A DNA stretch of 64,000 nucleotides from Bog-793 sp035625025 (GTDB lineage: Bacteria > Actinomycetota > Acidimicrobiia > Acidimicrobiales > Bog-793): NCBI GenBank assembly GCA_035625025.1, contig DASPQJ010000037.1, positions 21,932 through 85,931 on the forward strand, read 5' to 3'. The notes under the pieces were generated by a model. That model was given only the letters and a program-made list of their open reading frames with translations. It made no database searches and was not told the origin of the DNA. Shown here one piece after another: positions 49,736-57,829 of this stretch; within the stretch, counting starts at the first letter, position 1; every line of letters starts with the position of its first letter. A program made the position numbers and the translations under genes.

Positions 49736-51055
49736 CTAGCGCCGTTTTCGCCGGGTGTGGCCGCGCCTCTGCGTCGCGCGGCGCCCGGCCGCCGCCGCCG
49801 AAGAAATGGCGTCGGACCCGAAGCGGCGGCGGATCTCGTCGGCCGCGAGCTCGACGTCCGCCCTCCCTTCGGCCGGGGGCGGCGTCGCGACCCTTGACCC
49901 GGACCCGGCGAACAGGCCGAGCTGGACGGCGTGCTCGAGCGTCGCCTCGTCGAGATGGGACACCGACACGCCGAGCAGGCGCACGCCCCGGCCGAGATCG
50001 ACCGCGGCGAGCAGCTCGTTCGCCACCGCGGCAATCTCCGCCGCCGTCGCGACCGGTCGGTCGAGCGATCGGGAACGTTCGATCGTTGCGAAATCACCAA
50101 AGCGCACCTTGATCGAGATCGTGCGTCCGGCGACGCCTCGTGCTCGGCAGCGCGCCGCGACCGAAACGGCGAGCTCCCGAGCCTTGCTCGCCAGCGACTC
50201 CGGATCACGGTCGTCGACGTCGAACGTCTGCTCGTGGCCAATGGAGCGGACAACACGGTCAGTGACCACCCGCCGGTCGTCCCGCCCCGAGGCGAGATCG
50301 CAAAGCGCCGCGCCGTGTGAGGATCCGAACAGGGCGACGAGCCGTTCCCGTCCGATGAGGTCAAGGTCCCCCACCGTCGTCACTCCGAGACGCCGCAAAC
50401 GCTCCCCAGTGGCCGGCCCGACCCCGGGGACAGCGCTCACGGGGTGAGCACGCAGAAAGGAGAGCTCGTCGGCGGCCGCCACGAGGACGACCCCGGCGCC
50501 CGGCTCGAACCCGTCCGGTCCGACTCGGGGTTTCGCCGCCTTGGAGGCGAGCTTGGCAACGAGTTTGGTCCGCCCGACACCGATGGCGCAGGTGAGACGG
50601 AGCTCGTCGAGCACCCTCTGACGCAGGCTCGTCGCGATCGTCCAACTGTCGCCGAACAGCTGATGGGCGCCGGACAGGTCGAGGAAGGCCTCGTCGATCG
50701 AGATCGGCTCGACGATCGGCGTGACCTCGTGACAGATCCCGATCAGACGCTCGCTCGTCTGCGAGTAGAGATCGTGATGCGGCACGACGACGACGAGCCC
50801 CGGACAGCGCCGCCGAGCCGCGCCGACCGGCATCGCCGATCGCACACCGAAAAGGCGGGCCTCGTAGGAGGCCGAGGCGACGACGGCTCGCGGCCCCGTC
50901 CCGCCGACGACCACGGGCCTGCCGGCGAGCGAAGGGTCCTCCAGGACCTCGACCGCGGCGAAGAACGAGTCCATGTCGAGGTGCAGAACGTCGGTCGCGT
51001 CGATCGTCGTCCCCCGCCGGAGCGAAGGGCAGCCGGACCCGAGGGAACGATCCAC
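49736..51055 (-). CDS. dinB: DNA polymerase IV (Y family)
   Basis: An error-prone translesion polymerase. The catalytic motifs are LHLDMDSFFAAVEVLEDPSL and PISIDEAFLDLSGAHQLFG. AIGVGRTKLVAKLASKAAKP and AVPGVGPATGERLRRLGVTT (helix-hairpin-helix) follow, then a little-finger domain. No clear beta-clamp peptide is seen, but QLGLFAGSG near residue 395 is a candidate (QLxLF). The C terminus is Arg/Lys-rich. GTG 51055 has AGGAGG 8 nt upstream. No SOS box lies before it, despite lexA being nearby. Confidence 0.95.
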   Translation of the reverse strand: MDRSLGSGCPSLRRGTTIDATDVLHLDMDSFFAAVEVLEDPSLAGRPVVVGGTGPRAVVASASYEARLFGVRSAMPVGAARRRCPGLVVVVPHHDLYSQTSERLIGICHEVTPIVEPISIDEAFLDLSGAHQLFGDSWTIATSLRQRVLDELRLTCAIGVGRTKLVAKLASKAAKPRVGPDGFEPGAGVVLVAAADELSFLRAHPVSAVPGVGPATGERLRRLGVTTVGDLDLIGRERLVALFGSSHGAALCDLASGRDDRRVVTDRVVRSIGHEQTFDVDDRDPESLASKARELAVSVAARCRARGVAGRTISIKVRFGDFATIERSRSLDRPVATAAEIAAVANELLAAVDLGRGVRLLGVSVSHLDEATLEHAVQLGLFAGSGSRVATPPPAEGRADVELAADEIRRRFGSDAISSAAAAGRRATQRRGHTRRKRR

Positions 51056-51067
51056 CCGCGCGGCCTC

Positions 51068-51781
51068 CTAGCGCCCGAGCCAGATCCGGCGAAAGGCCTC
51101 GGCGTAGTCGACGCCGGCCGCCCGCCCCGCCTCGGCGGCGCGCTCTTCCATCACGGCGCGGAACGACTCGCCCGCGTCGCCGAGCTGGCTCATGTGACAG
51201 CAGACGGCGTCCCCCTTGCGACCGACGGTCGCGGTCACCTCGACGCAGACATTCGGCTCGAGAGAGCCGGACAACAGGGCAAAGCTGACCGCGTGCGGAG
51301 ACCCGGCCTCGGGAAAGTACAGCGGAGACGCCGCCGCCGGCGCCGCGGCGTCGAGGGCGGCGAAGCCGACAGCACGGTGGTCGCGGTGGTTGTAGTAGTG
51401 CTCGCCGAAGAAGACAGCGAGAGGATCCGGGCAGACCAGCACTTCCGGTCGGAGCTCGCGCAGCAACGCGACGAGCTCGCCCCGCAGCCCGACATCGTTC
51501 TCGAACTCTCCGTCGGGACGTCCGAGTCGGTGCACGCCCGCGAGCCCGAGGACCGCCGCCGCCGCCTCGATCTCCGCGGCGCGCGCCGCGACCAGCGACT
51601 CCGCTGGCATCGCGGCATCCCGCGTGCCCTTGTCTCCTGCCGCGCAGACGATGAGATCGACGGCGCACCCCGCGTCCGCCCAGCGCGCGAGCGTCCCGCC
51701 GCACGAGACGTCGGAGTCGTCGGGATGGGCGTAGATGGCAACCGCTCGACGCGGCGCCTCTCCGAGAAGCTCGACGGGCAC
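51068..51781 (-). CDS. PIG-L/LmbE-family zinc deacetylase
   Basis: A zinc hydrolase that removes N-acetyl groups from sugars. AIYAHPDDSDVSCGGTLARW holds His and Asp ligands and YNHRDHRAVGFAAL the second His pair. In actinobacteria, relatives are MshB (mycothiol synthesis) and Mca (mycothiol conjugates). The length (237 aa) is shorter than both, so the substrate is open. It sits between nrdR and dinB with gaps of 6 and 12 nt. Confidence 0.9.
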   Translation of the reverse strand: MPVELLGEAPRRAVAIYAHPDDSDVSCGGTLARWADAGCAVDLIVCAAGDKGTRDAAMPAESLVAARAAEIEAAAAVLGLAGVHRLGRPDGEFENDVGLRGELVALLRELRPEVLVCPDPLAVFFGEHYYNHRDHRAVGFAALDAAAPAAASPLYFPEAGSPHAVSFALLSGSLEPNVCVEVTATVGRKGDAVCCHMSQLGDAGESFRAVMEERAAEAGRAAGVDYAEAFRRIWLGR

Positions 51782-51787
51782 TGTCTC

Positions 51788-52303
51788 TCAGCTCAGCGAT
51801 CGGCGTGGGGCGCGCCCGGCCGGCACGCTTTCGCCCCGGTGCTGCTTCGGCGCCGTCGCCTTCGTCAGGAGGCCTGCCTCCCGTTCGAAATCTCCGAGGC
51901 TCTCGAAACCCTTGTACACACTGGCGAAACGGATGTACGCGACCTCGTCGAGCTCTCTCAGGCGATCGAGCACGGCGACGCCGATCTCCACGGTCGTCAC
52001 GTCTCGCCCGCCGTGGGCAAGCTCGTTCTCGACCGCGACGGCGAGCGCCTCGATCTCGTCGTCGTCGACCGGCCTGTTCTTGCAGGCGGCCCGCACGCCG
52101 GCAATGACCTTCTCCCGACGGAACGGTTCCCGCTCCGTAGACCGTTTCACGACGAAAGTCACCGCCCCGCCGATCCGCTCGAAGGTCGTGAAGCGATAGC
52201 CACAGTTGCGGCACTCGCGGCGGCGGCGGATCGACTCACCCTGATCCACCTCGCGGGAATCGATCACGCGGTCGTCACCGGCCGAGCACCTCGGACAACG
52301 CAC
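51788..52303 (-). CDS. nrdR: Ribonucleotide reductase regulator NrdR
   Basis: A repressor of nrd genes that senses dATP/ATP. The N-terminal zinc ribbon is RCPRCSAGDDRVIDSREVDQ with CRNCGYRFTTFERI. The ATP-cone follows (VVKRSTEREPFRREKVIAGV). GTG 52303 gives the standard MRCPRC start and 171 aa. The last 25 residues are a basic extension. It is downstream of the LysM gene, as in many actinobacteria where LexA, LysM and NrdR genes are neighbours. No NrdR box was identified here. Confidence 0.95.
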   Translation of the reverse strand: MRCPRCSAGDDRVIDSREVDQGESIRRRRECRNCGYRFTTFERIGGAVTFVVKRSTEREPFRREKVIAGVRAACKNRPVDDDEIEALAVAVENELAHGGRDVTTVEIGVAVLDRLRELDEVAYIRFASVYKGFESLGDFEREAGLLTKATAPKQHRGESVPAGRAPRRSLS

Positions 52304-52364
52304 CGCGGGAGAGTAGCGCCCCGCGGGACCGACCCGGATCGCCGTGGCGCGCCAGCCGTCGGGA

Positions 52365-52805
52365 TCAGGGAACGGCGAGGACCACCCCGGACCGCAGCGG
52401 CGCCCCGTGGAGCTCGGCCTCGAGCGTCGCGACGACCTGCAGGGGGTCATCTCGCGGATCGAGCTTCGTGGCGATCGCCCACAGGGTGTCGCCAGGTCGG
52501 GCGACGTAGACGACCGCGCGACCACCCCGGCCCGCGACCCCGCTCTCCGTCGAGCGGAGCACTCCCGCCCCGACCCAGAGCCCGGCAAGGGCCACGATCG
52601 TCGTGAACCCTTCCACGACGCGACGCCACACTCCGGGGCGCGGCACCGCCCGGGCCCGGCGCGCTGCGGCGGACGCCCTGTCGCGGGTGGGCGTCGAACC
52701 GCGGACCTCGTCGTCGACGGGTGCGGGGCGCGGCACGACCTCGAGTCTGGGGCCCGGCACCGACCAGACCCTCGCCTCGCCGACTGGATCGACCACCCCC
52801 GCCAT
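52365..52805 (-). CDS. LysM-domain membrane protein
   Basis: A 146-residue protein. A basic, Pro-rich cytoplasmic region leads to one hydrophobic segment (GFTTIVALAGLWVGAGVL). The C-terminal LysM motif follows (YVARPGDTLWAIATKLDPRD), which binds peptidoglycan glycans. ATG 52805 is used; a longer frame would cross the lexA control region. In mycobacteria the corresponding gene lies divergent from lexA and can be part of the SOS response; the three SOS boxes here could regulate it too. Confidence 0.88.
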   Translation of the reverse strand: MAGVVDPVGEARVWSVPGPRLEVVPRPAPVDDEVRGSTPTRDRASAAARRARAVPRPGVWRRVVEGFTTIVALAGLWVGAGVLRSTESGVAGRGGRAVVYVARPGDTLWAIATKLDPRDDPLQVVATLEAELHGAPLRSGVVLAVP

Positions 52806-52877
52806 GCTCGCCTCCGGCTGGCACGACCTTGAGCGGTCGACCTGCCTCCGTTCGCGCGCCAGGACGTCATCGTCGCA

Positions 52878-52891
52878 CGAACGTCTGTTCG
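52878..52891. promoter_or_regulatory. SOS box 1 (LexA site)
   Basis: CGAACGTCTGTTCG is a perfect CGAAC-N4-GTTCG palindrome, the actinobacterial/Firmicute LexA operator type. It is the nearest of the three to the LysM gene. Confidence 0.85.
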
Positions 52892-52906
52892 GTGTCAACA
52901 ATTGAA

Positions 52907-52920
52907 CGAACGGGTGTTCC
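52907..52920. promoter_or_regulatory. SOS box 2 (LexA site)
   Basis: CGAACGGGTGTTCC fits the Bacillus-type consensus CGAACRNRYGTTYC exactly. It starts 29 nt after box 1. Confidence 0.8.
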
Positions 52921-52921
52921 A

Positions 52922-52935
52922 CGAACGGATGTTTG
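52922..52935. promoter_or_regulatory. SOS box 3 (LexA site, imperfect)
   Basis: CGAACGGATGTTTG differs from the same consensus at one end position. It begins 15 nt after box 2 and ends 72 nt before the lexA ATG. Confidence 0.65.
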
Positions 52936-53007
52936 CATTCCGGTGTGACAAAGATGTAACTTTGCGCCCGGGACGTGGCCGCAGGCCGCTCGCGAAAGGC
53001 GGGGCAG

Positions 53008-53640
53008 ATGGCCGAAACGCAGCTCTCGGGCAAGCGTCGTCAGATCCTCGAGTTCATCGAGCGGCAGGTCCGCGAACGCGGTTATCCGCCCTCGGTGCGC
53101 GAGATCGGAGAGGCCGTCGGCCTCACCTCCTCCTCAACCGTCCACACGCACCTCCAGATCCTCCAGCGCCAGGGTTATCTCCGCCGGGACCCGACAAAGC
53201 CGCGCGCGATCGAGGTCTCCTTCGAGCCCTCGTCGGGTGCCGCCATCGGCGTGCGACCGGTCGCGCACGTGCCCCTCATCGGGGACGTCGCCGCCGGCGT
53301 CGGGGTGCTCGCCGAGGAAAACGTCGAAGAGGTCCTGCCGGTGCCGGGGGACTTCACCGGACCCGGCGAACTCTTCATGCTCCGGGTGCGGGGCGATTCG
53401 ATGATCGAGGCGGGAATTCTCGACGGCGACTTCGTCGTCGTCCGGCACCAACCCGAGGCTGAACCGGGCGATGTCGTCGTCGCCGGCATCCCCGACGGCG
53501 AGGCGACGGTGAAGACCTTCCGCCGTCGGCGCGGCCGGATCGTGCTCGTCCCGGCGAATCCCCGCATCGCCGAGATCGAACTTCCCCCCGAGGAGGTCAC
53601 GATCTACGGCAAGGTCGTGACCGTCCTGCGCCGTCTGTAG
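53008..53640 (+). CDS. lexA: LexA repressor
   Basis: The SOS repressor; RecA filaments trigger its self-cleavage. The winged helix is GYPPSVREIGEAVGLTSSST with QGYLRRDPTKPRAIEV. The cleavage pair is Ala96-Gly97 in DVAAGVGV. The Ser/Lys dyad is Ser131 in RGDSMIEAG and Lys169 in ATVKTF. ATG 53008 gives 210 aa; GTG 52975 would add 11 residues. Three SOS boxes lie 72-130 nt upstream, so it is very likely autoregulated. It converges with dapE, with 5 nt between stops. Confidence 0.97.
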   Translation: MAETQLSGKRRQILEFIERQVRERGYPPSVREIGEAVGLTSSSTVHTHLQILQRQGYLRRDPTKPRAIEVSFEPSSGAAIGVRPVAHVPLIGDVAAGVGVLAEENVEEVLPVPGDFTGPGELFMLRVRGDSMIEAGILDGDFVVVRHQPEAEPGDVVVAGIPDGEATVKTFRRRRGRIVLVPANPRIAEIELPPEEVTIYGKVVTVLRRL

Positions 53641-53645
53641 GGCGT

Positions 53646-54719
53646 TCAGGCTCCGTCGAGGAGCGACCGGAGAATCGCGTACACGCCGTCGAGTTCGCCC
53701 CGACTGACGCGCTCGTCGGCGTGATGGCAGAGCAACGGGTCACCCGGACCGAAGTTCGTGGCGGCCAGCCCCCGCGCGGCGAAGTGCGAGACGTCGGTCC
53801 AGCCGAGCTTGGCGCGGGGTTCGGCGCCGGTCGCCGCGACGAGCGAAGCCAGAATCGGATGGGCGAGGCGCGGTGGTGCCGGCGCGTCGACCTCTTCGAT
53901 CTCGATCGAGTCACCGCGGGAATACTCGAGCGCCGGGCCGATCAACGCCTCGATCGACTCGCGGGCTTGCTCGGCGTCGCGGTCGGGCGCGAAACGGTGG
54001 CTCAAGAGCGCACAGGCCCGGTCGGGAATGACGTTGGCCTTGGCACGCGACCCGCCCTCCGCCCACACCACCTGCAGCGACTCCCGGTATTCGCAGCCGT
54101 CGAGGACGGGACGGCGCTCGGCGAACTCGCCAGCCCGCGCGAGCACCGCGCCAAGACGGTGGAGCGCGTTGTCGCCCATCGACGGGCGGGCGACGTGGGC
54201 CGCTGTGCCCCGCGTCGTGACGACGAGCCGCATCACACCCTGACAGCCGGCCTCGACGAACGATCCGGTGGGCTCCAGCAGGAGTGCGACGTCGCCCGTG
54301 AGCAAATCCGGGCGCGCCGCGTCGACAGCTGCGATCCCCGAATATCGCCTCTCCACCTCCTCGCAGGCGTAGAGCACGTACGTGAGGTCGTAACGCGGCG
54401 CCCCGATCTGCTGGGCCAGGGCGAGCAGGACCGCGACACCGCCCTTCATGTCGACACTGCCCACGCCGTAGCAGACGTCGCCCTCGACGCGGGACCCGGC
54501 CTTGCCGGTCGGGGGGACCGTGTCGAGGTGGCCGGCGAGCACGACCCGTTCGGCGCGGCCGAGCGCGGTTCGGGCGATGACGTTGTCGCCGAGGCGCGCC
54601 ACCTCGAGGCCGGGGGCGCGGCGCAACTCGGACTCCACGAACCCGGCTATCGCCCCCTCGTCGTGACTGACCGAGGGGATGTCGACGAGCTCGGCGGTGA
54701 GCGCCAGCAGGTCCGTCAC
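53646..54719 (-). CDS. dapE: Succinyl-diaminopimelate desuccinylase
   Basis: A di-zinc M20 hydrolase that releases succinate from N-succinyl-LL-DAP in lysine and meso-DAP synthesis. VVLAGHLDTVPPTGKAGSRV gives the first metal His and catalytic Asp. YGVGSVDMKGGVAVLLALA gives the bridging Asp. YACEEVERRYSGIAAV gives the catalytic Glu, and LLCHHADERVSR the last His. GTG 54719 overlaps the dapD stop as GTGA, giving 357 aa. The length and pairing with dapD fit the actinobacterial DapE type. Confidence 0.93.
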   Translation of the reverse strand: MTDLLALTAELVDIPSVSHDEGAIAGFVESELRRAPGLEVARLGDNVIARTALGRAERVVLAGHLDTVPPTGKAGSRVEGDVCYGVGSVDMKGGVAVLLALAQQIGAPRYDLTYVLYACEEVERRYSGIAAVDAARPDLLTGDVALLLEPTGSFVEAGCQGVMRLVVTTRGTAAHVARPSMGDNALHRLGAVLARAGEFAERRPVLDGCEYRESLQVVWAEGGSRAKANVIPDRACALLSHRFAPDRDAEQARESIEALIGPALEYSRGDSIEIEEVDAPAPPRLAHPILASLVAATGAEPRAKLGWTDVSHFAARGLAATNFGPGDPLLCHHADERVSRGELDGVYAILRSLLDGA

Positions 54720-55552
54720 GGCGACACTCCGGGAGTCACTCCGGAATCGCGCAGAATCTCGTTCAGCTGCGCCTTGTCGTGACGTTTCCCCGCCTCGAGA
54801 TGCCGGATGACGAGCACGCACGGTAGGAAGAACTCCCCGCCCGCGAACTGCCGCCGACGCGAGGCGCCGACCGCGACGCTCCAGGGCGGAACCCGCCCGC
54901 GGCTGATCTCCTCGCCGGTTGCCGCATCGATGACAGGCATCGAGCCCGTGAGGATCGATCCCGCGCCGAGCACGGCACCGCGGCCGACGCGTGCCCCCTC
55001 GGTGAGGATCGACCGACTTCCGATCAAGGCTTCGTCCTCGACGACGACCGGGACGGTGTTCGGCGGCTCGAGGACACCGCCGATGCCAACGCCGCCCGAG
55101 AGGTGGACCCGTGCCCCGATCTGGGCGCAGGAGCCGACCGTCGCCCAGGTGTCGACGAGCGTCTCGGCTCCGACGCGAGCGCCGATGTTCACGTAGCTCG
55201 GCATGAGGATGACGCCGCGATCGAGAAACGCCCCCCACCGGGCCGTCGCGCCCGGGACAACGCGCACGCCCTGGGCGAGGTAGTTCTTCTTCAACGGGAT
55301 CTTGTCGGCGAACTCCAGCGGTCCGATCTCGGTCGTCGTGAGGCGCGACAAAGCAAAGAGCAGCAAGATCGCCTCGCGTAACCACTCGTGGACGACGACC
55401 TCGCCGCTCTCGTCGACCTCGGCGACACGCGCCGCGCCCGCGTCGAGGAGCTCGATCGCGGCCTTGACCGTCGCCCGAGCGCCCTCGTCGGAGGTGGAGA
55501 GCTCGCCCCGGCGTCGCCAGAGCTCCTCGATCGACGCCTCCAGACTTTCCAT
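54716..55552 (-). CDS. dapD: Tetrahydrodipicolinate N-succinyltransferase
   Basis: Succinylates tetrahydrodipicolinate with succinyl-CoA in the DAP/lysine pathway. The left-handed beta-helix runs from about residue 110 with hexapeptide repeats (PSYVNIGARVGAETLVDTWA, SCAQIGARVHLSGGVGIGGV). PPNTVPVVVEDEALIGSRSI is the acyl-CoA region. ATG 55552 gives 278 aa. It is translationally coupled to dapE, confirming the succinylase route. Confidence 0.94.
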   Translation of the reverse strand: MESLEASIEELWRRRGELSTSDEGARATVKAAIELLDAGAARVAEVDESGEVVVHEWLREAILLLFALSRLTTTEIGPLEFADKIPLKKNYLAQGVRVVPGATARWGAFLDRGVILMPSYVNIGARVGAETLVDTWATVGSCAQIGARVHLSGGVGIGGVLEPPNTVPVVVEDEALIGSRSILTEGARVGRGAVLGAGSILTGSMPVIDAATGEEISRGRVPPWSVAVGASRRRQFAGGEFFLPCVLVIRHLEAGKRHDKAQLNEILRDSGVTPGVSP

Positions 55553-55678
55553 CGCTCCTCCGGCGGCGAGGCTAACGCGATGCGGCGCCCCGCCCCGAAA
55601 GGTGTGCGCCGTGGCGGCGGATTCCCCTCAACTCCAGGCGAACAGAAGGCGCCCACCCGTGTCCGTCCCGGGGTCGCC

Positions 55679-56989
55679 TCACGAGGGCCCGCCGCCGACG
55701 GAGCCGTCGCCGTCCCCCCTTGATGCTTTCGCGACGGTGAACTGCGAAAAACGGCGCCGGCCGGCCTCGTCGAGCCGGGCCCGCACCGCCAGACCCGAAC
55801 CGGAGTCGCGCTGGTCGAGAACCTCGCCGTCGCGGTGCAACGCGGCGATGACGTCACCCCGCTCGTAAGGGACGGAGAGCTCGACCGTGCGGTCGCGGAC
55901 CCGCAGCGCCTCGGCGATGGCGTGCAGCAGGCCGTCGAGACCCTGACCCGTCACCGCCGAGCAGACGACCGAGTCCGGATGCTGCCGGTGCAGCCGGCCG
56001 GCGCTCACCGGCGCGAGGTCGCTCTTGTTGAAGGTGAACAGCTCGGGCACCGAGTCCGCCCCGATCTCGGCGAGCACCGATCGCACAGCGGCGATCTGGG
56101 CATCCGGATCGGGCGCCGCGGCATCGACGACGTGGACGAGCAGATCGGAGTCGGCGACCGTCTCGAGCGTCGAGTGGAAGGCGGTGACGAGTTGGTGCGG
56201 GAGCTTGCGGACAAAACCGACGGTGTCCGAACAGAGCACCGTCTCACCGCCAGGCAGCTCGAGCCGACGCGTTCTCGGATCGAGGGTCGCGAAGAGGCGA
56301 TTCTCGACGAGCACGTCGGCGTCGGTCAAAGCGTTGAGGAGGGTGGACTTGCCGGTGTTCGTATAGCCGACGAGCGAGACCGTCCGGCGGGCGCCCCGCC
56401 GGCGACGGCGGCGCTGTGTTTTCCGCGTCGCTTCCAGGTTGGCGAGCACGACCTCGAGCCGTTGGATCCGCTGCTGGAGGCGCCGTCGGTCAACCTCGAG
56501 CTGGGTCTCGCCAGGACCCCGGGTCCCGATCCCTCCGGCCTGCTGGGAAAGGGTCACGCCCTTGCCTCGCAACCGGGGCAGCCGGTATTGGAGCAGCGCC
56601 AGCTCGACCTGGGCGCGGCCTTCCTCGGTCCGGGCGTTCTGGGCGAAGATGTCGAGGATCACCGCCGTGCGATCGATCGCCGTCCGCCCGATGATCCGCT
56701 CCAGGTTGCGCTGCTGGGCCGGACTGAGCTCATCGTCGAAGACAACGGTGTCGGCGTCGACCGCCTCGCACAGAGCGTGAAGCTCCTCCGCCTTGCCCCG
56801 ACCGATGTAGGTCGCGGCATCGAGGGTGTCGCGAGCTTGGACGACGCGGGCCGCTTCGTCAGCTCCCGCGGTGTCGACGAGCAGGGCGAGCTCGTCGAGG
56901 CTTGCTTCGACCTCGCCCAGGGTGCGCGGTCGACTGGCGACCCCGACGAGCACGATCCGCTCTCGAAAGCGGCGCTCGATGAGCGTCAC
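55679..56989 (-). CDS. hflX: Ribosome-splitting GTPase HflX
   Basis: A GTPase that binds stalled 70S/50S particles and splits ribosomes under stress. The N-terminal HflX domain contains TYIGRGKAEELHALCEAVDA and VVFDDELSPAQQRNLE. GIGTRGPGETQLEVDRRRLQ starts the linker helices, followed by an Arg cluster. The G domain has G1 LVGYTNTGKSTLLNAL, G3 CSDTVGFVRKLP and G4 FNKSDL. GTG 56989 overlaps the dapF stop as GTGA and gives 436 aa. The C-terminal tail is Gly/Asp-rich. Confidence 0.95.
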   Translation of the reverse strand: MTLIERRFRERIVLVGVASRPRTLGEVEASLDELALLVDTAGADEAARVVQARDTLDAATYIGRGKAEELHALCEAVDADTVVFDDELSPAQQRNLERIIGRTAIDRTAVILDIFAQNARTEEGRAQVELALLQYRLPRLRGKGVTLSQQAGGIGTRGPGETQLEVDRRRLQQRIQRLEVVLANLEATRKTQRRRRRRGARRTVSLVGYTNTGKSTLLNALTDADVLVENRLFATLDPRTRRLELPGGETVLCSDTVGFVRKLPHQLVTAFHSTLETVADSDLLVHVVDAAAPDPDAQIAAVRSVLAEIGADSVPELFTFNKSDLAPVSAGRLHRQHPDSVVCSAVTGQGLDGLLHAIAEALRVRDRTVELSVPYERGDVIAALHRDGEVLDQRDSGSGLAVRARLDEAGRRRFSQFTVAKASRGDGDGSVGGGPS

Positions 56990-57825
56990 GCGAAGCGATC
57001 CTTTTTCGCCGACAGCCACTCCGAGTCGACGACGACTTCGGCGACGCGTACGGCCGACCCGGCGAGCGTGGCCTCCACGCCCGCGTCGTTCGGGGCGAGC
57101 TCGACGACGAGATCGCCGCCCGGGTTGTGGACGGTAACGGAGGCGCCGACGAGCCCAGCGAGGTGGGCCGCCGCCGCGGCCGCCACGCTCCCGGATCCGC
57201 ACGCCAGGGTGAGGCCGGCCCCCCGCTCCCAGACGACCAGGCTGAGCTCGTCGCGGCCTCGGTGGGACGCGACGAGCTCGACGTTGCGGCCACCGGGGAC
57301 GCCGTCACCAAGTGCTGGTCCGACGACGGCGAGATCCACGTCGGAAAGATTCGCTCCGAGAAGGACGAGGTGGGGGTTCCCGACGTCGACGTTGAACGCC
57401 CGCCGGTTCCGGACCGGTGAGGACGGGAGCGCCTCGACCCGGACGACCCCCATCCCGACGCGCACGGTGATGGGGCTGCTTTCCCCGGTGCCGTCGACCG
57501 TAGCCGTGACGTCGCCCGCCGCGGTCTCGACGACGAGCTCGTCGGCGCGGACCAGACCCTCGTCTCGGGCACACAGCACGCCACAGCGAAGGCCGTTCCC
57601 ACTCGTTTGCGCCACGGACCCGTCGGCGTTGCGCAGGTCCATCCGTAACGCGCCGCCCCGGCCGGGTGCCGAGAGCCGGATCAGTCCGTCCGCGCCGACA
57701 CCTCCGTGCCGCTCGCAGAGCGCCACGGCCAAGTTGGCGCCGAACGGGCCTTCGCGGCGCCAGTCGACGACGATGAGGAAGTCGTTCCCGATCGCCTCGT
57801 ACTTGCGAAGTTCGAGCCGTGCCAC
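56986..57825 (-). CDS. dapF: Diaminopimelate epimerase, first catalytic Cys replaced by Ser
   Basis: Converts LL-DAP to meso-DAP using two facing acid/base thiols. The N terminus is LELRKYEAIGNDFLIVVDW. The first catalytic motif reads NADGSVAQTSGNGLRCGVLC. In the classical enzyme the residue before GNG is Cys; here it is Ser75 (AGT). The second site, GLTLACGSGSVAAAA, keeps Cys209. SDVDLAVVGPALGDGVPGGR and NVELVASHRGRDELSLVVWE fit the family. Length is 279 aa from GTG 57825. MurE specificity and dapD/dapE show that meso-DAP is needed. Confidence 0.9.
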   Translation of the reverse strand: MARLELRKYEAIGNDFLIVVDWRREGPFGANLAVALCERHGGVGADGLIRLSAPGRGGALRMDLRNADGSVAQTSGNGLRCGVLCARDEGLVRADELVVETAAGDVTATVDGTGESSPITVRVGMGVVRVEALPSSPVRNRRAFNVDVGNPHLVLLGANLSDVDLAVVGPALGDGVPGGRNVELVASHRGRDELSLVVWERGAGLTLACGSGSVAAAAAAHLAGLVGASVTVHNPGGDLVVELAPNDAGVEATLAGSAVRVAEVVVDSEWLSAKKDRFA

Positions 57826-57829
57826 GCGG

